A stretch of 64,000 bases of DNA, taken from positions 2,352,597-2,416,596 of the forward strand of contig NZ_CM001489.1 in the NCBI RefSeq assembly GCF_000262465.1, read 5' to 3'. Source of the DNA: Frankia sp. QA3 (GTDB taxonomy: Bacteria > Actinomycetota > Actinomycetes > Frankiales > Frankiaceae). Shown piece by piece: positions 43,049 to 51,634 of the stretch (within the stretch, counting starts at the first letter, position 1; every line of letters starts with the position of its first letter). The position numbers and the translations under genes are program-made. A model generated the notes under the pieces. The model was not told the origin of the DNA. It saw nothing but the letters and a program-made list of their open reading frames with translations, and searched no databases.

Positions 43049-44878
43049 TCACCCGCGTACCTCCACGAGCCCGACGGGCACCTCGACGTGGCGCGAACGC
43101 ACGTACTCGGCAAGCCCCTTCGCCTGCGGGTCGGGACGGGTCGCCGAGGCGACCCCCTCGCCGAGCAGGCCGACGACGACGAAGTTCACCGCCCGCAGGT
43201 TCGCGAGCTCGTAGCGCCGAACCTCCAGCCCCCGGGCCTCCGGCACCAGCTCGGCGAAGCGCCGCGCGGTCAGCTCGGCGGCGAGCCAGGCGTAGGTCTC
43301 GGCGTCGCGGGCCCAGACACCGACGTTGGCGTTGCCGCCCTTGTCCCCGGAGCGGGCGCCCACCAGCAGACCCAGCGGGACCCGTACCGTGCCACCCGGA
43401 GCACCCGGGGACGGCGGAGCACTCGGGGACGGCGGAGCACTCGGGGATGGCGTCACCGGCGACGTCCACGCAGAAGGCGCCGGGGTGGCCGGGCTGTGCG
43501 GGATGGCGATCCCGCGGCCGTCGTCGAGGATGACGCGCTGCTCCACCGCGTCCCGCCCGACGAGCGTCGGCCAGTACACGCCGTACGCGCTCTCGGCGGT
43601 CGGCGGGGTCGTCGTGTGGAAGCCGGCGTACCCGCCCAGGGCCAGCGCCATCGTCGCGTCCGAGAACGCCCGGCCCACCCGCTTCGGATCACGGTCCTTC
43701 ACCGTGATCCGCAGGTGCGCCGTCGCCAGGGCGTTGTCGTCGGCGTCGGGATGGTCGAACCGCAGCAGGCGCACGTCGACGGCGTCGAACGCGTTCTCGC
43801 CGCCGAGCAGGTCGAACAGCTCCCGGCGGGCCCAGGCGGCCTTCGCCTCGATGTCGAGACCGGTCAGCACCAGCGTCATCGTGTTGCGGTAGCCGCCGAG
43901 GTAGTTCATCGCGACCTTCAACGTGCCCGGCGGGGGGCTTCCCCGGGTGCCGGAGATCCGCACCCGGTGCGGACCGGCCTGGGTCAGGCTCACCGTGTCG
44001 AAGTGTGCGACCACGTCGGGGTTCGGGTAGGCGGGCTCGGCGATCTCGTAGAGCAGCTGGGCGGTGACCGTACCGACGGACACCAGTCCGCCGGTGTCGG
44101 CGTGCTTGGTGATGACGGCCGAGCCGTCGGCGGCGACCTCGGTGATCGGGAACCCCGGATACCGCCGGTCGGTGATCTCCGCCAGGAACGAGTAGTTCCC
44201 GCCGCAGGCCTGCGGTCCGCACTCGATGACGTGGCCGGCCGCGACCGCGCCGGCGAGCCGGTCCCAGTCGGTGCGCGCCCAGCCGTGCCACCAGGCCGCC
44301 GGGCCGACGACGAGGGACGCGTCGGTCACCCGAGGGGTGACGACGACGTCCGCGCCCGCGTCCAGCGCGGCGGCGATGCCCCAGCCGCCGAGGTAGGCGT
44401 TCGCGGTCACCGGCTCCACCCCGCTCGCGGCCAGCTCGGCGAACGGACGCCCGGTATCCAGGTGCGTGAAGGACTCGCCGGCGGCCCGCAACGACCCGAT
44501 CCGGTCCGTCAGGTCATCTCCGGTGACGTGGGCGACCCGAGGTGACAGGCCGAGCCCGGCGGCGACCTTGGTGACCTGTTCGGCCAGGCCCGCGGGGTTG
44601 AGGCCGCCCGCGTTGACGACGATGCGGATCCCCCGGTCCAGGCACGTGCCGAGGATCTGTTCGAGCTGGACGAGGAACGTCCGCGCGTAGCCCGCACCGG
44701 GGTCGCGCCGGCGGGCCTTCCACAGGATCAGCATCGTCAGCTCGGCGAGATAGTCGCCGGTGAGCACGTCGATCGGGCCGCCGTCGACCATGAGCCGCGC
44801 GGCGTCGACCCGGTCGCCGTAGAAGCCCGAGCAGTTGGCGATGCGGACCGCACGCCGCATCGGCTGGTCGGCGGCCAT
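43049..44878 (-). CDS. AtuA-like DUF1446 protein
   Basis: 609 residues from ATG 44878, ATGA overlap with the preceding stop. Residues 1-450 are DUF1446: RIANCSGFYGDRVDAARLMV, GGPIDVLTGDYLAELTMLIL, RIVVNAGGLNPAGLAEQVTK and VTPRVTDASLVVGPAAWWHG. A Pro/Ser/Ala linker with three PSPSAP-type repeats (about 43395-43480) leads to a second domain: PLGLLVGARSGDKGGNANVG, with LRAVNFVVVGLLGEGVAS. AtuA of Pseudomonas is essential for acyclic terpene (citronellol/geranylate) use, but its reaction is not firmly defined. Its position after carboxylase and hydratase genes repeats the atu order. Confidence 0.88.
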   Translation of the reverse strand: MAADQPMRRAVRIANCSGFYGDRVDAARLMVDGGPIDVLTGDYLAELTMLILWKARRRDPGAGYARTFLVQLEQILGTCLDRGIRIVVNAGGLNPAGLAEQVTKVAAGLGLSPRVAHVTGDDLTDRIGSLRAAGESFTHLDTGRPFAELAASGVEPVTANAYLGGWGIAAALDAGADVVVTPRVTDASLVVGPAAWWHGWARTDWDRLAGAVAAGHVIECGPQACGGNYSFLAEITDRRYPGFPITEVAADGSAVITKHADTGGLVSVGTVTAQLLYEIAEPAYPNPDVVAHFDTVSLTQAGPHRVRISGTRGSPPPGTLKVAMNYLGGYRNTMTLVLTGLDIEAKAAWARRELFDLLGGENAFDAVDVRLLRFDHPDADDNALATAHLRITVKDRDPKRVGRAFSDATMALALGGYAGFHTTTPPTAESAYGVYWPTLVGRDAVEQRVILDDGRGIAIPHSPATPAPSAWTSPVTPSPSAPPSPSAPPSPGAPGGTVRVPLGLLVGARSGDKGGNANVGVWARDAETYAWLAAELTARRFAELVPEARGLEVRRYELANLRAVNFVVVGLLGEGVASATRPDPQAKGLAEYVRSRHVEVPVGLVEVRG

Positions 44879-45645
44879 CAGCGCCCGCTCCAGACCGGCC
44901 GGCGCTTCTCGCTGAACGCCCGCGGCCCCTCCTGGGCGTCGGCGCTGAGATACACCGGCTCCCAGATCCGCTCCGCCTCGCGGTACGCCTCGGACAGGGG
45001 AAGCTGGGCGAGCAGACCGACGGTTCGCTTCGCGGCCCGCACCGACAGCGGCGCGTTGGCCGCGATCGTCTCGGCGAGTTCCCGCGCCCGACCGGCGAGG
45101 TCGGCTCCCGGGACGACCTCGTTGACGAGGCCGAGCTCGTAGGCGCGCCGGGCGGTCAACGGCTCGCCGGTGAGCAGCATCTGCATCGCGATCCGGGGCG
45201 GCAGCAGGTAGGGCAGCGGCGCGGCCCAGGGCGCCCCGCGGCCGACCTTGACCTCGGTGATCGCGAAGCTGGCATGCTCGGCGGCGACGACCAGGTCGCA
45301 GCACTGCGTCAGGAGGAATCCGCCGGCGTAGGCGACGCCGTTGACGGCGGCGACGACGGGCTTGTCGACCTCGATGTTCCGGCCGGGCTGGGGCACGTAG
45401 TCCGGTGGCGGTACCCCCAGTGCCTGGGTCGCCATCTCCTTCAGGTCGCCCCCGGCGCAGAACGCCCGATCGCCCGCGGCGGTGAGCACGAGAACGGCCG
45501 CGGCCGGATCGGTGTTGAACCTGGCGAGACCGTCCCACAGGCCCCGGCGGATCTCGGCGGAGAGCGTGTTGCGGGCCTGCGGCCGGTCGATGGTCAGCCA
45601 CGCGACCCGGCCGTCGCGCCGGTAGGTGACCGCGGGCGACGTCAT
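44878..45645 (-). CDS. Enoyl-CoA hydratase-fold protein lacking one catalytic Glu
   Basis: 255 residues from ATG 45645 (ATGA overlap with the carboxylase alpha gene). Crotonase fold: LTIDRPQARNTLSAEIRRGL, RAFCAGGDLKEMA, GVAYAGGFLLTQCCDLVVA and ASFAITEVKVGRGAPWAAPL. The second Glu (ITEVKVG) is kept, but the first, in GGGCE of classical hydratases, is Leu here (AGGFLL). In atu/liu clusters this position holds isohexenylglutaconyl-CoA or methylglutaconyl-CoA hydratase. The missing Glu suggests a modified reaction. Confidence 0.88.
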   Translation of the reverse strand: MTSPAVTYRRDGRVAWLTIDRPQARNTLSAEIRRGLWDGLARFNTDPAAAVLVLTAAGDRAFCAGGDLKEMATQALGVPPPDYVPQPGRNIEVDKPVVAAVNGVAYAGGFLLTQCCDLVVAAEHASFAITEVKVGRGAPWAAPLPYLLPPRIAMQMLLTGEPLTARRAYELGLVNEVVPGADLAGRARELAETIAANAPLSVRAAKRTVGLLAQLPLSEAYREAERIWEPVYLSADAQEGPRAFSEKRRPVWSGR

Positions 45646-47699
45646 CGCGCCGTCCCCGCGACGGCGACGGCCTGCTCCTCGGCACCGGTCGGCGTGTCGC
45701 CCGGTGTGATGACGGCGAGGACATGCCCGCCGTCGACGGTCTGGCCGATACGCACGTCCAGCGCGCGCAGGACGCCGTCGTGCGGTGCGGTCACCGCGTG
45801 TTCCATCTTCATCGCCTCCAGAACGAGCACGACCTCTCCGGCGGTCACGGCCGCACCCCGCTCGACGGCGACCCGGACCACGGTTCCCGGCATCGGCGCG
45901 GTCAGCGATCCCGCCGCGGCGCGTGCGCCCGGCTCGACGAACCGGGGTGTCTCCCGGGCCACCGTCGACCCACCGCGACCGTCCAGGTAGACCTCCGGCC
46001 CGACGCGGTGCACCCGGACCGTCGAGCGAACGCCGTCCACGGTGAGATCGGCCTGTTCGCCGTCGAGGCGGTGCACCACCACGTCCCGTGCCCGGCCGTC
46101 GACGGTGACGTCGACCCGGTCCGCGCGCCAGCGGTACGACACCTCCACCTGGCGCCCGGCGCCGCGTTGCGATGATCCCGGGCCGGACAGCGTGAAGGCG
46201 GCCTGCTGCGGGGAGGTCGGGACGTTGCGCCAGCCGGGGGGCGCGCTCGGGAGGATCCCGTTCGCCCGGCGCTCGGCCGCCGCGGTGAGCGCGGCCGCCA
46301 CCAGGTGGGTCGCGAGGACGTCGGCAGACGTCACGGGCGAACCCATCGCGACCGCGTCGTGCCGGTCGAGGTAACCGGTGTCGATGTCGCCGGAGCGGAA
46401 CGCCTCGTCGCGCAGAACGGCGACGAGCAGCTCCCGGTTGGTGGTCACCCCGTGCACGCGGGTGCCGGCCAGCGCGCGGGCGAGCCGGCGGATCGCCTCG
46501 TCCCGCGTCGCGCCGTGCGCGATGACCTTGGCGAGCATCGGGTCGTAGTGGACGCCGACGACCGACCCGTCCGCGACCCCGCTGTCGACCCGAACGCCGT
46601 CGGACGCGGGCACGTCGAAGCGGTGGATCGTCCCGGTCGCCGGGAGGAATCCGGCGGGCACGTCCTCGGCGTACAGCCGGGCCTCGACGGCGTGGCCGGT
46701 GATGCGGGCGTGGCGCAGCTCGGCCGGCAGCGGCGCGCCCTGCGCGACCAGCAGCTGCGCCCGGACGAGGTCGAGCCCGGTCACCAGCTCGGTCACCGGG
46801 TGCTCGACCTGCAGCCGGGTGTTCACCTCGAGGAAGAAGAACCGCCCGCCGCGGTCGAGTACGAACTCGACGGTGCCGGCACCGACGTAGCCGATCGCCG
46901 CGGCGGCCGCGACGGCGGCGGAGCCGAGGCGCTCCCGCAGGTGTTCGTCGACCGCGACGGACGGCGCCTCCTCGATGATCTTCTGGTAGCGCCGCTGGAT
47001 CGAGCACTCCCGTTCGAACAGGTGCACCACGTCGCCGTGGGCGTCGGCGAAGACCTGCACCTCGACGTGGCGGGGACGGGAAACGTAGTGCTCCAGGAAC
47101 ACCGTGCCGTCGCCGAACGCCGAGGCCGCCTCGCGCCGCGCACCCGCCACGGCGTCGGCGAGCGCGCGGGCGTCGCGCACGATGCGCATCCCGCGCCCAC
47201 CCCCGCCGTGGACGGCCTTGACCAGCACGGGGAAGTCCAGCTCGGCCGCGGCCTTCGCCAGCCGGTCGGGCTCGGCGAGCAGCTCGTCGTCGACGATCAG
47301 ACCGGGCAGGACCGGCACGCCGGCCGCGCCCATCAGTTCCTTCGCCCGGGTCTTCGACCCCATCGCCTCGATGGCCTGCGGAGGCGGTCCGACGAACACG
47401 ATCCCCGCGTCCGCGCACGCCCGCGCGAAGTCCGCGTTCTCGGACAGGAAGCCGTAGCCGGGATGGACGGCGTCGGCCCCCGTCCGCAGCGCGGCGTCGA
47501 TCACCAGGTCGCCACGCAGGTACGTCTCGGCCGGCGTCGCCCCGGGCAGCCGGACGGCCTCGTCGGCCGCGGCGACGAACGGGGCGCCCGCGTCGGGGTC
47601 GGAGAAGACCGCGACCGTGGCGATGTCCATCGCGTGCGCGGTCCGGATGATCCGGACGGCGATCTCGCCCCGGTTCGCGACCAGCAGTTTTGTGATCAC
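45642..47699 (-). CDS. Acyl-CoA carboxylase alpha subunit (biotin carboxylase-BCCP)
   Basis: 685 residues from GTG 47699, with AGGGGG upstream. Biotin carboxylase: ITKLLVANRGEIAVRIIRTA, HPGYGFLSENADFARAC, ATP-grasp VKAVHGGGGRGMRIVRDAR, ERECSIQRRYQKIIEEAPS and FFLEVNTRLQVEHPVTELV. C-terminal biotinyl domain with VLVLEAMKMEHAVTAPHDG, whose Lys carries biotin. The linker domain is of the methylcrotonyl/geranyl-CoA carboxylase type. Works with the beta subunit encoded directly upstream. Confidence 0.94.
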   Translation of the reverse strand: MITKLLVANRGEIAVRIIRTAHAMDIATVAVFSDPDAGAPFVAAADEAVRLPGATPAETYLRGDLVIDAALRTGADAVHPGYGFLSENADFARACADAGIVFVGPPPQAIEAMGSKTRAKELMGAAGVPVLPGLIVDDELLAEPDRLAKAAAELDFPVLVKAVHGGGGRGMRIVRDARALADAVAGARREAASAFGDGTVFLEHYVSRPRHVEVQVFADAHGDVVHLFERECSIQRRYQKIIEEAPSVAVDEHLRERLGSAAVAAAAAIGYVGAGTVEFVLDRGGRFFFLEVNTRLQVEHPVTELVTGLDLVRAQLLVAQGAPLPAELRHARITGHAVEARLYAEDVPAGFLPATGTIHRFDVPASDGVRVDSGVADGSVVGVHYDPMLAKVIAHGATRDEAIRRLARALAGTRVHGVTTNRELLVAVLRDEAFRSGDIDTGYLDRHDAVAMGSPVTSADVLATHLVAAALTAAAERRANGILPSAPPGWRNVPTSPQQAAFTLSGPGSSQRGAGRQVEVSYRWRADRVDVTVDGRARDVVVHRLDGEQADLTVDGVRSTVRVHRVGPEVYLDGRGGSTVARETPRFVEPGARAAAGSLTAPMPGTVVRVAVERGAAVTAGEVVLVLEAMKMEHAVTAPHDGVLRALDVRIGQTVDGGHVLAVITPGDTPTGAEEQAVAVAGTAR

Positions 47700-47767
47700 T
47701 CGGCCCCCTGGGATCGCTCGGCTCTCTGATGTCGCCGGGCTCGGTGGTGTCATCGAGCGCAAGGGGC

Positions 47768-49441
47768 TCACATCCGGAAGACGCCGTAGCCACGGCGTCC
47801 CTCGATCGGGCCCGAGTGCGCGGCGGACAGGGCGATGCCGAGCACGGTGCGGGTGTCGCGCGGGTCGAGGACGCCGTCGTCGTAGAGCTTCCCGCTCATG
47901 AAGAAGGCGTGCGACTCGGCGCCGATCTGGCGTTCGATCTCGGCGCGGCGTCGGTCGTCGTCCGCGGTGTCGAACGGTCGGCCGGCGGCCTCGGCGGCGG
48001 CCCGGCCCACGATCGACAGCACCCCGGCCAGCTGGGCGGCGCCCATGACGGCGAGCTTGGCACCCACCCAGGCGAACATCAGCCGCGGATCGTAGGCGCG
48101 CCCCGACATGCCGTAGTTGCCGGCGCCGAACGACGCCGCCATGTTGATGGTCAGGTGCGGCACGGTGCTGTTCGTCACCGCGTTGATCATCTTGGCGCCG
48201 TCCTTGATGATGCCGCCCTGCTCGTAGGCCGTACCCACCATGAAGCCCGTGGTGTTCTGCAGGAAGATCAGCGGCGTGTCCACCTGGTTGGCGAGCTGGA
48301 TGAACTCGGCGCCCTTCTTCGCCTCCGCGCTGAACAGCACGCCGTTGGCGTTGGCGAGCACCCCGACCGGAAAACCGTGGATCGAGGCCCAGCCGGTCAC
48401 CAGGCTGGTGCCGTAGTCGGGCTTGTACTCGCCGAACCGCGAGCCGTCGACGACCCGGGCGAGCACCTCGCGCGGGTCGAACGGCACCCGGATGTCCGCC
48501 GGCGCGATCCCCAGCAGCTCGTCGGAGTCGTACACGGGCGGGTCGGCGGGCAGGCTCGGCCCGGGTCCGCGCTTACGCCAGTTGATCTCGGACAGGATCC
48601 GTCGGCCGATCCGGATCGCGTCGGGCTCGTCGACCGCGAAGTAGTCCGCGACTCCGGAGACCCGCGCGTGCATCGCCGCGCCGCCGAGGTCCTCGTCGTC
48701 GGCCTGTTCGCCGGTCGCCATCCTGACCAGCGGCGGCCCGCCGAGGAACACCTTCGCCTGCTGGTCGACCAACACCGCGTGGTCGCACATGCCCGGCACG
48801 TACGCCCCGCCCGCGGTGGAGTTGCCGAAGACCAGGGCGATGGTGGGGATGCCGTCGGCCGACAGCGCGGACAGGTCGTGGAAGATCTTCCCGGCCTGGA
48901 CGAACAGGTCGGACTGGTTCGGCAGGTCGGCACCGCCGGACTCGACGAGGTTCACGACCGGCAGCCGGTTGCGCCTGGCGATGTCAAGGGCGCGCAGCGT
49001 CTTGCGCAACGAGTACGGGTTCATCGCGCCGCCGCGGACCGTCGGGTCGTGCCCGATGATGACGACCTCGACCCCGGACACCACCCCGATGCCGGTGACG
49101 ACGCTCGCGCCGACGGCGAACTCCGTTCCCCAGGCCGCGAGCGGGGACAGTTCGAGGAACGGGGAGTCCCGGTCGAGCAGCAGCTCGACGCGCTCGCGCA
49201 CCAGCAGCCGGCCGCGCCGGCGGTGTCGGTCTCGGTAGCGCTCGCCGCCGCCCGCCCGCGCCCTCTCGAGCTGCTCCGCGAGCTGCGCGAGGTTGGCGAG
49301 CTGGGCGGCGCGGTTCGTGCGGTACGACTCAGAGGCGGTGTCCAGGCGGGACCGCAGGACGGTGCCCTCGGCAGCCCGCGCCTGCGCCGCCGGCCCGCCC
49401 GGCGCGGTCGCCGTCGCCCATCTCGTGGCGGAATACGTCAT
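47768..49441 (-). CDS. Acyl-CoA carboxylase beta subunit (methylcrotonyl/geranyl-CoA type)
   Basis: 557 residues from ATG 49441, with GAGGAGAAAG upstream. Carboxyltransferase features: RERVELLLDRDSPFLELSPL, NLVESGGADLPNQSDLFVQA, FGNSTAGGAYVPGMCDHAVL, FLGGPPLVRMATGEQADDED, and C-terminal LIFLQNTTGFMVGTAYEQGG and FGAGNYGMSGRAYDPRLMF. G-N-YGM-GRAY-P-F is characteristic of methylcrotonyl-CoA and geranyl-CoA carboxylases rather than propionyl-CoA carboxylase. Which acyl-CoA is used cannot be told from motifs. Confidence 0.93.
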   Translation of the reverse strand: MTYSATRWATATAPGGPAAQARAAEGTVLRSRLDTASESYRTNRAAQLANLAQLAEQLERARAGGGERYRDRHRRRGRLLVRERVELLLDRDSPFLELSPLAAWGTEFAVGASVVTGIGVVSGVEVVIIGHDPTVRGGAMNPYSLRKTLRALDIARRNRLPVVNLVESGGADLPNQSDLFVQAGKIFHDLSALSADGIPTIALVFGNSTAGGAYVPGMCDHAVLVDQQAKVFLGGPPLVRMATGEQADDEDLGGAAMHARVSGVADYFAVDEPDAIRIGRRILSEINWRKRGPGPSLPADPPVYDSDELLGIAPADIRVPFDPREVLARVVDGSRFGEYKPDYGTSLVTGWASIHGFPVGVLANANGVLFSAEAKKGAEFIQLANQVDTPLIFLQNTTGFMVGTAYEQGGIIKDGAKMINAVTNSTVPHLTINMAASFGAGNYGMSGRAYDPRLMFAWVGAKLAVMGAAQLAGVLSIVGRAAAEAAGRPFDTADDDRRRAEIERQIGAESHAFFMSGKLYDDGVLDPRDTRTVLGIALSAAHSGPIEGRRGYGVFRM

Positions 49442-49508
49442 CGCTTTCTCCTCAATGCGACCGGAGCTCCTCCACGCGACCGGAGCCCCTCGATGCGACC
49501 GGAGCCCC

Positions 49509-50663
49509 TCAGTACGAGCGGGGAAGGCCGAGGGTGTGCTGCGCGACGTAGTTCAGGATCATCTCCCGGTTGACCGGAGCGATCCGCAGCGTGCGCGCCA
49601 TCCCCCACAGCGGCACCAGGCCGTACTCGACGGCCATCCCGTTCCCGCCGTGGGTCTGGATCGCCTGGTCGACGGCCGCGAGGGCGGCCTCCGCGGCGGC
49701 GTACTTCGCCATGTTCGACGGCTCCCCGGCGGGCAGGCCGTGGTCATGCGACCACGCGGCCTTCTGCGTCATCAGCGCGGCGAGCGACGTCTCGATCTTC
49801 GCCTTCGCCAGCGGGTGGGAGACCCCCTGATGGGCGCCGATCGGGACGTCCCACACCTGCCGGTGACGCGCGTAGTCGGCCGCCTTGCCCAGCGCGTACC
49901 GGGCGATGCCGACGCAGATCGCGGCGCCGGTGATCCGCTCCGGGTTCAGGCCGTGGAACACCTGCCGCAAGCCCTCGCCCTCGACGCCGATCAGCGCGTC
50001 CGCCGGCACCCGGGCGTCGTCGAAGAACAACGTGAACTGCTGTTCGGGCATCTGCGCGGCGACCGGCAGCGGGTGGGCGACCAGTCCCGGGGTGTCGGTC
50101 GGCACGACGAACAGCGACAGCCGCGCCCGCCCGGTGGCCTCGTCCACGCCGGTCCGGGCGACGACGAGGACGGCCGCGGCCTCGTCGAACCCGGAGATGT
50201 AGTATTTCTGCCCGGTCAGCACCCAGTCGTCGCCGTCGCGGTCCGCCTTCGTCGTCAGCCGGTGGGTGTTCGACCCGGCGCCCGGCTCCGTGATCGCGAA
50301 CACCATCTTGTGGCTGCCGTCGGCGAGGCCGGGCAGCCATCGCAGCTTCTGCTCCTCGCTGCCGAAGCGGGAGATGACCTCGCCGGAGATCGCGGCCGAG
50401 ACCACCAGGAGCAGCAGCGGGCAGCCCGCCGCGGCGGTCTCCTCGCAGACCGCCGCGAGCTCCACGATGCCGCCGCCACCACCGCCGTAGGCCTCGGGGA
50501 GGTTCACGCCGAGGAAACCGGCCTGCGCGAGCGCCGCCCACACCTCGCTGGTCGGCCTGCGCGCCTGCGACCGCTCGGTGTAGTAGGCACCGCCGAACGG
50601 CTTCGCGATCGCGGCGACCGTCTCCCGCAGAGCCGCGAGCTCCGCGTCCTCACCGAAGTCCAC
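49509..50663 (-). CDS. Acyl-CoA dehydrogenase (citronellyl/isovaleryl-CoA type context)
   Basis: 384 residues from GTG 50663, 4 nt after GGGAGG; TTG 50678 is a longer alternative. ACAD signature VFAITEPGAGSNTHRLTTKA and YYISGFDEAAAVLVVARTG, a C-terminal FAD/ETF-binding segment QTHGGNGMAVEYGLVPLWGM and MILNYVAQHTLGLPRSY. Located directly before the carboxylase genes, it should create the double bond that the carboxylase then uses (as AtuD or LiuA do). Confidence 0.9.
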   Translation of the reverse strand: MDFGEDAELAALRETVAAIAKPFGGAYYTERSQARRPTSEVWAALAQAGFLGVNLPEAYGGGGGGIVELAAVCEETAAAGCPLLLLVVSAAISGEVISRFGSEEQKLRWLPGLADGSHKMVFAITEPGAGSNTHRLTTKADRDGDDWVLTGQKYYISGFDEAAAVLVVARTGVDEATGRARLSLFVVPTDTPGLVAHPLPVAAQMPEQQFTLFFDDARVPADALIGVEGEGLRQVFHGLNPERITGAAICVGIARYALGKAADYARHRQVWDVPIGAHQGVSHPLAKAKIETSLAALMTQKAAWSHDHGLPAGEPSNMAKYAAAEAALAAVDQAIQTHGGNGMAVEYGLVPLWGMARTLRIAPVNREMILNYVAQHTLGLPRSY

Positions 50664-50713
50664 AACGCCTCCCAGCAATTGATCGTCTGTCGAACCGGCT
50701 GCGGGCCGCGCCG

Positions 50714-51609
50714 CTACGCATACGGCGTCCCGGTGGCCGCTCGGGCCACCAGCGAGTCGGGCGGGGTGAAGCGGTCGCCGTGGCGGTCGGCCAGCTCGCG
50801 GGCCCGGGCCACGAATCCCGCCGGTCCCCCGTCGTACTGGTTGACGTACTGGAAGACCCCACCCGTCCAGGACGGGAAGCCGATACCGAGCAACGAGCCC
50901 ACGTTCGCGTCGGGCACCGACTCGACGACGCCCTCATCCATCGCGTGGACGGCCTCGATCGACTCGGCGAACAGCAACCGCTCGGCGAGGTCGGCGAGAT
51001 CGGCGAGATCGGCGAGGTGCGGCCCCGGGCCAGCGCCTTCGCCTCCAGCTTCTCGGCGTGGGCCCTGCCGCGGCGCGCCGCGGCGAGGCTGACGTCCTTG
51101 AGCACCACCTCGATGCCGGCCTGCGCGGCCACGTAGGCGATGCCCGCGCCCATCATCCCGGCCCCGAGAACGCCAAGCCTCGTGGCCTGGAACCGGTCGA
51201 ATCCGGGCGGGCGGCTGCCACCGGCCCGGACGTGTCGCAGGTCGAGGAACGCCCGGATCTGGTTGCGCACCACCCGGCCGGTCAGCGGGCCGACCTGGGC
51301 CCGGTGGTTCGCGAGGACGCCGCGCAGCACGGCGGCGGCGTCCTCGGCACGCAGCAGGCCGAGTTCCTCCCGAGCGCCGTGCGCGTGGCCAGGACCGCCA
51401 CCGCCCGAGGCCGGCGCCGGGGACGTCACGACGACGCCGGCGATCGAGTCCTGCTCTCGTTCAAGCCGGTCGACGACGTCCCGTAGCGACGCGACGAGGT
51501 CCCGGCCGCCGGGGTCGGCCGACGCCGGCGGACCGTCGACGGTCAGGATCACCGTTCCCTCGGCGCCCCGGTCCCAGCCGATGACGCCGGCGGTGCTGAC
51601 GTGCTCCAT
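50714..51609 (-). pseudogene. FadJ-like multifunctional beta-oxidation protein, internally deleted
   Basis: The first part reads GAEGTVILTVDGPPASADPG, then jumps to AAVLRGVLANHRAQVGPLTG and FDRFQATRLGVLGAGMMGAG, the NAD loop of 3-hydroxyacyl-CoA dehydrogenase. After KLEAKALARG it enters a 9-bp tandem repeat (gagatcggc type, about 50987-51020), shifts frame and continues LLFAESIEAVHAMDEGVVES and GIGFPSWTGGVFQYVNQYDG to stop 50714. Most of the hydratase half and about 250-300 residues of the dehydrogenase half are missing. The gene cannot make a working enzyme. Other hydratase and dehydrogenase genes in the train may compensate. Confidence 0.7.
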
Positions 51610-51634
51610 CGTTGATCCGTCCCTGTTTCGGTGG

